Positions 58,339-64,000 of a stretch of DNA of 64,000 nucleotides are shown here, one piece after another (positions within the stretch are counted from its first letter, which is position 1; each line of letters starts with the position of its first letter). The position numbers were made by a program, and so were the translations under genes. The notes beneath the pieces were generated by a model. That model was not told the DNA's origin. It ran no database searches and was given only the letters and a program-made list of their open reading frames with translations. Source of the stretch: Zarea fungicola (lineage: Eukaryota > Ascomycota > Sordariomycetes > Hypocreales > Cordycipitaceae); assembly GCA_900169235.1 (NCBI GenBank), contig FWCC01000238.1, positions 62,001 through 126,000 on the forward strand. The letters are read 5' to 3'.

Positions 58339-60946
58339 CTATAGGCCTGCCAATAAACTCTGAATCGAAACCGAGGACGCATCATCGCGTCTCTGTACAA
58401 ACGCCTGGAAGTCCGCCTTGGACAGCTTACCCCTCGCACCCGTCAGCCCCGGTGCCAGCCCGCGCGACTTTTCCCGCAGCGCTTCCGATCCCACAATGAA
58501 GAGCGACCCAATCTCCGTGAGCAGTTCAAACGCCAGGCCTATATCCTTGACGAGCGGCCAGTCGCGCACAATGGACACGTACTTTGCAATGTCCTGCGTC
58601 ACCATCAATCCACCCGTGGCATTCACCTGAAACTTTTTAAAGTGTTCAAACAGCAGCTTGTGCAGCTCAGCCGCCAGCTCGCTAAAGAACTTTTCGGCAT
58701 TGTGCCCGTCAATGGCCGCGGAGGCGTGCCTCTCAGCACGGCCGAGAAAGTTGCAAATGACCAAACAGGTCGGCGTTTGAAGTGACTCGAGCTCCATGTC
58801 TTTGGGGCGGAAATCCTGCTTCTTTTGTCCACTGAGCGTCTTGGCGACAAAGTTGACAATGACGTCAATCGATATTTTGATGACGGCGTTTGTCTTCTTC
58901 TCGATGTTGTCAATGGCCATCTTCTTTTGTGCCTCCATGCTCTTGCGTACTGTCGTGTTGGACTCGGCGAGGCGGATGAGCACCGTGCTGATGAAACGGT
59001 CCATAATGGCCGAGATGGTGACGGCAGGGCGGATGGTCGGCAGGTACGACATGTCGGGCTCAGTTTTGGAGTGCTCTAGAATGGTGCCCTGCATGTGTGC
59101 TGCATCCAGCGCTGTCTGCACGTAGACCTCGCCCATGTTACTCAGCAGCAAGTTGAGGAAGACGCTCATCTCCTTGGGCGTCTCGGCCGCGGAGCCTAGC
59201 TCTAGCGTCCGCTGCACGCTCTCGGCAAGCCACTTCAACATGCGCTTGGCGTTGGCCACACTCAGCGTTCCATCATCCTCGGAGAGCTCAATTTCATTCT
59301 TATTGTCCTTTTCTGCAATGCCGGCGACGCGCAGCATTGTAGCTTTTTGAGTCGGTGTCAGTTCGGACGACTCGAGACGCTCGAGGTAGGCATCCTTTGC
59401 AGATGCCATAAGCTGTGTGCCTTGCTGGGCTAGCGTCGCCATGAAACCGGTGGGTGCCTTCTTTTTGCGAGAATGATACATTGTAAACTTGAACAGGAGC
59501 GAGCTGTACATTTCCTCGATGCTCTTCTTTTCTCTTTCTATGTACAGGTTGCCGACCAAATACGGGACAAACAGCTCGTCCACTTGTTGGTCGAGAGTTG
59601 TGGCGATTTGGCCAGAGCAAGGCTCTGGGTGCTCGGTGAGACCATGCGTCTTAAGATCTTCAATCAATGAGCTGATATAACTGCGCGAAGAATGTAGTGA
59701 ACGCAAGAAAGCCAGTGATGAAACTGTGTCGGCTTTGTCGAGTACCTTTTCTAAACGTTGCTGAATCGATTGCTGAAAGACGCGTTGGATAAACTTTGTC
59801 AGGACAGTCTCGTAGTAAGGGAAAGCTCGCTTGATGATAAAAGACTCTTCCTGCATGACAATCTTGACTTCATCAATGAGCGACTGCAAGCTGGCCTCTA
59901 CACCAGGGGGTGTGGCATCTGGGTCGGCAATGGGTTCCCAGATTTCTTTGTCGGCTACAACCTCGTCATTCATCAACTGATCACGATCGATAAAGAATTG
60001 ATGCTGGTTGACAAACGTCGCAATGACACTCGCGCCACCATTGAAGTCATAAAGCACCCGGGAGCACTCCAGCATGTCATCGAAGTTTTGCCGGCGATAG
60101 CTGTTGTTGAACTGCAGTAGTAGATCCTGTTCGAGCGATTCGCAGAACTTTTCCAGAATCTCGCGTGTGTTGTGCGATTTGCCACCGTTGCTATTCCCAT
60201 TCCCGGTTCCAACCGAGCTCCTGCGGTGTCCACTTGCGTGACCCCACGATGCAGAATCGAGCTGCTGGGATATCCGCATGAGCTGCCTTGCAATCACGGC
60301 ACAGCGAATCTTATTTTCTGCGCCGCCCTGCCGTCGAATGTCCTCGAGCGACGACAGCAAGCCCGTGTCGCCGACTTCGCTCCAGCACTGGATCAGGAAC
60401 TGGGCGTCTAGCGCGCGCCGTCGCTTACGATCCAATTCCTCTAGTTTTTCACCAATCTGTACGGCAACGTTGCCTTCGCCGTCCTGCTTATTCGGCATCT
60501 CTTGCCTGCTCGTCTTGCTGGAAGCTACCGATGCATCGAGTGCCTCGAAGGAGCTCATGGACTGGTCGAGCTTCCTTCCTAGTGTGTCCAACGTTTGATC
60601 GTGCTGCACCTCAGCGCGTCGCACTTGTGAGAGGAGGTCTGATTCCTTTTGTTGGAGCTCCTCGCCTAGGAGTGCCAGTTGACCGAGGGCATCTAGCTTT
60701 GTTAGCTGGCGCGCAAAACTGCGATCGGAGACCGGTAAATAGCCTACTCTCAAAGGTGCGGATGAGCGGCTTCGCGTCAAATGCTGGTTGCGCAGGACCA
60801 GATCGTCTGTTAATAGGTACGGCGCTCTCGGCCAGGCTGTCGACAAAATCGCGAACGATAAAGTCCTTGTTAGAGAAGTTCTCGAGCGTGAAACTTGGGC
60901 CTTTGGGGAAGAGGCTCTTGGCCCCGATGCTGCTGGTTCGGTCCAT
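58339..60946 (-). CDS. SEC10: Exocyst complex component Sec10
   Basis: Subunit of the octameric exocyst that tethers secretory vesicles to the plasma membrane at sites of polarised growth. Exons are 60946-60748 and 60692-58339, giving 850 residues. The N-terminus is FPKGPSFTLENFSNKDFIVR and FDAKPLIRTFE. The intron is 55 nt with branch CTAAC ten bases before TAG, and yields RTFENALGQLALLGEEL, matching the family. Without this intron the two frames look frameshifted. The body is helical: RRAEVQHDQTLDTLGRKLDQ, LDAQFLIQCWSEV, FCESLEQDLLLQFNNSYR, YVQTALDAAHMQGTILEHS, FISTVLIRLAES and FVAKTLSGQKKQDFRPKDME. The end SIQSLLAGL is conserved. A poly-A run lies just past the stop. It shares a 387-base divergent promoter with Nus1. 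Confidence 0.95.
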
Positions 60947-61333
60947 TGTTAGGCGCAGGCTTGGGCGCAGCCCTATTGTCTACATGTGTGTCGAGTCGTA
61001 GCCGTATTTTGAATTATGCCGCAGCCGCCCCAGTTCCAGAAGCTGTTGCCGCTTGGCGGGTGTCAAGAGGTGTAGTGTAGGTAGATGCAATCAGTGTTCA
61101 CTGTGCAGGAGTGTGTCGCTGCTCAGCCCCACCAAGTAGCTCCTGATGAGACCTGAGCCACACAACGTGGACGCAAGCACATGCTTCAGCCCGCCACCAG
61201 GCTTTTTTGGACATCAATTCTCTTTGTCTTCACATTCCTTGGCCACCGACTTCTCTTCCCTTCTCGTCCTCATTCACATACGTTTCTGCTGTCTCTGTCA
61301 TTTTGTCCTCCGCATCATATTAGCGCCGTCACC
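60947..61333. promoter_or_regulatory. Bidirectional promoter between Sec10 and Nus1
   Basis: 387 bases between two divergent start codons. The Nus1 side is pyrimidine-rich (CTTTGTCTTCACATTCC and similar). No specific binding site can be named with confidence. Confidence 0.5.
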
Positions 61334-62413
61334 ATGCCTGCCAGCGTGAACGCCCGCAAGGCGTATCGCGCCGACGAAAAGGCCAACCACACTCTGTTGA
61401 GCGAGCAGGAGAGGGCTCGGTTGATCAAGGTAAGTATGTCGAGCGTCATTCCAAGACTGCAGACTAACAATGCAGGCCCATTTGCCTCCCGTTAATGACG
61501 CTCCGCCCGTCTCGAAGAAGAATAAGCAGCAAAAGTCGCACCTGGGGGTGCGCCGCTTCCTCAAGCATACGCTTTTCGTCTTTGTCTTTACGATTATGCA
61601 TGGCCTCTTTTCCCTCTACATCCGCGTCCGGCAAGCGTGGAACATTGTGCGCTATCAAATATCGTCGGTTCTTTATTACCACCACGGAACCCCTGAATAC
61701 ATCCGCCGAGACCTCACTGGTCTGCCGAAGATGCCGAAGCACCTCAGTGCCGTCCTGCGTGCTGAGGAGGATAAGAGACCCAAGGCTGACCTTGAGCGTT
61801 TGATTGATGAGGCGGCCGAACTGGCTACATGGACTGCCTGCGCCGATATTCCAATGCTCTCCATTTACGAAAAGACTGGTAAGTATCCAGTGCAAGATGG
61901 GAATTTTTAATGACACTCTGACCCTTTCAAGGAATCCTCAAGAAGCACATGCCTCGCGTCTACGAGGCTACTCTTGCCAAGTTCACACTCTACTTTGGAA
62001 CTCAGCATCCGTCGGTCTCTGTGACCTCACCACATCGCGAGACATTCGCTACGCCCGCTTCGATGAGCGCCAATCCGGCCGGCCAACTTCGCGTCCACCT
62101 CATTTCCGCCCAGGACGGTCGCGAGTCTGTCGTTGACCTCACCCGGACTCTCGCTGACATGTCGCAAAAGGGCAAACTTTCGCCCCGCGATATCTCCATG
62201 GATCTGATCGACGCCGAGCTTTCTGAGGGCATCATGCCCGAGCCCGATCTGCTGATCCTCTTCAGCCCCCACGTCGAGCTGTCTGGCTACCCCCCTTGGC
62301 AGATTCGTCTGACCGAGATCTTCTGTCTGCAGGACAACGAGTCCTTTGGTTATCAAGTCTTTGTCAAGGCACTTCGCAATTACTCGGCTGCCCAATTCCG
62401 CCGCGGCAAATAG
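61334..62413 (+). CDS. NUS1: Dehydrodolichyl diphosphate synthase subunit Nus1 (NgBR)
   Basis: Non-catalytic partner of the cis-prenyltransferase that makes dolichol in the ER, which N-glycosylation needs. Exons are 61334-61429, 61476-61878 and 61932-62413, giving 326 residues. A basic, hydrophilic N-terminus is followed by a membrane segment (FLKHTLFVFVFTIMHGLFSL). The prenyltransferase-like fold covers LTGLPKMPKHLSAVL, IPMLSIYEKTGILKKHM and ELSGYPPWQIRLTEIF. The C-terminus QVFVKALRNYSAAQFRRGK includes the RxG motif (RRG) known to be needed for complex activity. The catalytic Asp of the Rer2-type subunit is absent, as expected. The stop lies 81 bases from the stop of the convergent AlkB-like gene, so the 3' UTRs probably overlap. 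Confidence 0.94.
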
Positions 62414-62494
62414 ATACCCCTGAAGAGTGCTGTCTATGTACTCGTCTTCATTCTCTTGTATTAATAAGTACATCCTTAATCTCATTCCGTTAAG

Positions 62495-63512
62495 TCACGT
62501 TTGCTTCATCTCTCGACGTATCCTGTCCCATCTATACACTGGTCCACGCCCCACATTGTAGTTGTAGTAATTCTCTGTGCCATCTTTGGTTACTGCTCGC
62601 CTGAACGTAATGTTGATCCTGCCCCCATCTTCGCTGTGCTTGCCGGTCCGCTTCGGGATGGAATGCAGCCACTGCGACTGCGTCTTGCCGCGCATCAGGA
62701 CCATGTCTCCACTTCCCAGCACCAGTTTAAGACTCTCAGGCGCAGTTTTGTGCCTCATGAGAAAGTCACGCTGAGCTCCGAGCGAAAAGGATGCTATTGC
62801 TGGCTCGGGGCCAAGGAACTTTTCGTCGTCGCTGTGATAGGATATGCTATCGGTCCCAGAGGCGTAGTAGTTGACAAGGCAGAAATTGAACTTGAATCCA
62901 GTCGCAGCCTCGGTCGATCTCCGCAGTGTATCAAGGCATTGTGGAATTGGTCGCGGAGGGTAACGGTCATAGCGTCCGTCTGATACCAATACTTCAGATT
63001 TGGCGTCGACAACGCACCCGTTTTTGAATCGCGATGTCTCATCCAGGCCGAAAACAGTTGTCCATCTATAAAATTAGCATGCTTGTTTTGCTTTTCATTC
63101 TTTGGGGGCCTATGAAGAACGAGCCTTGGTGTTTGAACTTGCGTTTCGATTCCACCTCTTTTTATGGTGTACTCGACTCTGTAAAACGGCAGCTCAGTTC
63201 GAAGAAACTCGAATAGCTGCCGAGTGCACAGCTTAGGGATAAAGGGGGCAAAGTAGAGGACATTTAGATCCTGTTGGTTGTCTATATTCTGACCAGGCTT
63301 CACAGGCGCATTGGGGGGTGACAGCTGCTCGGCCAGAGCTTCTGGGATTTCGGTAATATCGAATGGATAGCTCTTATGCTTAGATGTCGACACCTTGCGG
63401 CGTCAGCATGAATTCGTGTCAAGGGAGTCAAACATACAGGTTTATCATCGGCTTCTCGTTGTCGTTTTGCGGACGGCCTAAAAAAGGCGTCCAAGGTGCG
63501 TTTCTCTGCCAT
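62495..63512 (-). CDS. AlkB-like 2-oxoglutarate/Fe(II) dioxygenase (ALKBH2/3 type)
   Basis: Predicted nucleic-acid demethylase that repairs alkylated bases. Exons are 63512-63438, 63393-63125 and 63065-62495, giving 304 residues. It starts MAEKRTLDAFFRPSAKRQR, which resembles a PCNA-interacting (PIP/APIM-like) and nuclear-localisation segment and suits a DNA-repair role. The core shows FNFCLVNYYASGTDSISYHS with the first iron ligands in HSDDE, ASFSLGAQRDFLMRHK, LVLGSGDMVLMRGKTQSQWL, the distal His in LHSIPK, and RINITFRR with the 2OG-binding arginines. The second intron (63124-63066, branch GCTAAT, acceptor TAG) needs a GC donor (AG|GCTCGT) to give TPRWTTVFGLDETS, the family sequence. No GT donor fits the frame. 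Confidence 0.92.
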
Positions 63513-64000
63513 TCTTTCTCTGTCAATGCTGCCTGGAAGTGGTGATTTAAGGCCAACGTCGCACATGCGAGGATCGGCGCGGCGGCCACAGGTGGAGCTG
63601 TAACATGTACCATACATAATGATCACCAGCCAGGAGGGAAAAGCACAACACTATTTCTATTAGAACACGATGAACTTTGTATTCCTCAATCTGATAAAAA
63701 TATAGCATTCCGCCCCTAGACGCTAGAGCTCATTGGGTCACTTGACAGGTAATCCCATCAACGGTTAGCTAACCCTTAATGCCATCCCATCAAACTGCTG
63801 CATAATTAGGAAATCGGCAGTTCTGCTTGCAGAACAAACATACAAAAAACAATTAAAATCCCGCCATGTGTTTATGTATTTATTTACTACTCAAATCAAT
63901 TGAGCATGTTGTCATCTCACTTCACAAGTTTGATGGTGACCTGACTCGGCGACTGCGCCGCGGTCGGTGCGGAGGACTGCATTTTAAATGGCAACAACAA
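63513..64000. other. Intergenic region, perhaps with the 3' end of another gene
   Basis: Mostly AT-rich spacer. At the right edge, on the minus strand (about 63981-63919), an open stretch after a possible TGCAG acceptor encodes QSSAPTAAQSPSQVTIKLVK and a stop. It could be the last exon of a gene that continues beyond the window; the family cannot be told. Confidence 0.3.

Noticed and set aside
60611..60846. Frameshift or sequencing error in Sec10
   Set aside because: A 55-nt GT-AG intron with a good branch point restores the family sequence exactly.

Overview
The window is genomic DNA from a filamentous ascomycete, most likely a Sordariomycete and probably Hypocreales. Genes carry short (about 40-125 nt) GT..CTAAC..AG introns, lie on both strands without operons, and encode fungal markers: a class III adenylate cyclase with Ras-association, LRR and PP2C-like regions, a CreB-type deubiquitinase, a MoaD protein, dynamitin, Sec10 and Nus1. 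Order-level placement is inference from gene content.

Layout. 0-11 kb: NAD-dependent epimerase/dehydratase, a lipocalin-like fungal protein, a CBS-domain protein and a mitochondrial phosphate carrier, separated by long non-coding stretches. 11-21 kb: a gene-poor region holding the CreB-like ubiquitin hydrolase, a possible small secreted peptide, an intron-bearing tRNA-Ala(UGC), a CA-rich microsatellite and a 320-bp MITE with 36-bp inverted repeats. 21-31 kb: ALG12, convergent with the 2139-residue adenylate cyclase. 31-34 kb: non-coding DNA and a glyoxalase/VOC protein. 34-39.5 kb: a graveyard of remnants of a Baeyer-Villiger-type flavin monooxygenase, a cytochrome P450 and an O-methyltransferase, all on the minus strand and all broken by frameshifts, with an intron-bearing tRNA-Ser(AGA) among them. 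This looks like a dead secondary-metabolite gene cluster. 40.6-42.6 kb: an intact GH13 alpha-glucosidase. 42.7-64 kb: a dense housekeeping block: Dus4-like tRNA dihydrouridine synthase, RBR E3 ligase, FAH-family hydrolase, SDH assembly factor (LYR), a conserved hypothetical gene interrupted by an in-frame stop, a PSI-domain membrane protein, MoaD, dynamitin, RTC4-domain protein, Sec10, Nus1, an AlkB-like dioxygenase, and perhaps the 3' end of one more gene.

Exon structures were worked out by hand from reading frame, splice motifs and family conservation. Several introns are in frame or have unusual borders, so simple ORF calls would misstate the proteins. Functional links are few and are family inference: ALG12 and Nus1 both serve dolichol-linked N-glycan synthesis, CreB and the GH13 glucosidase both belong to carbon utilisation, and Sec10 and dynamitin act in traffic. 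No new multi-gene system was found. The most unusual items are the decayed P450/BVMO/OMT cluster, the MITE, two introns that appear to use GC-AG borders, and a 14-nt microexon that splits the catalytic cysteine codon of the deubiquitinase.
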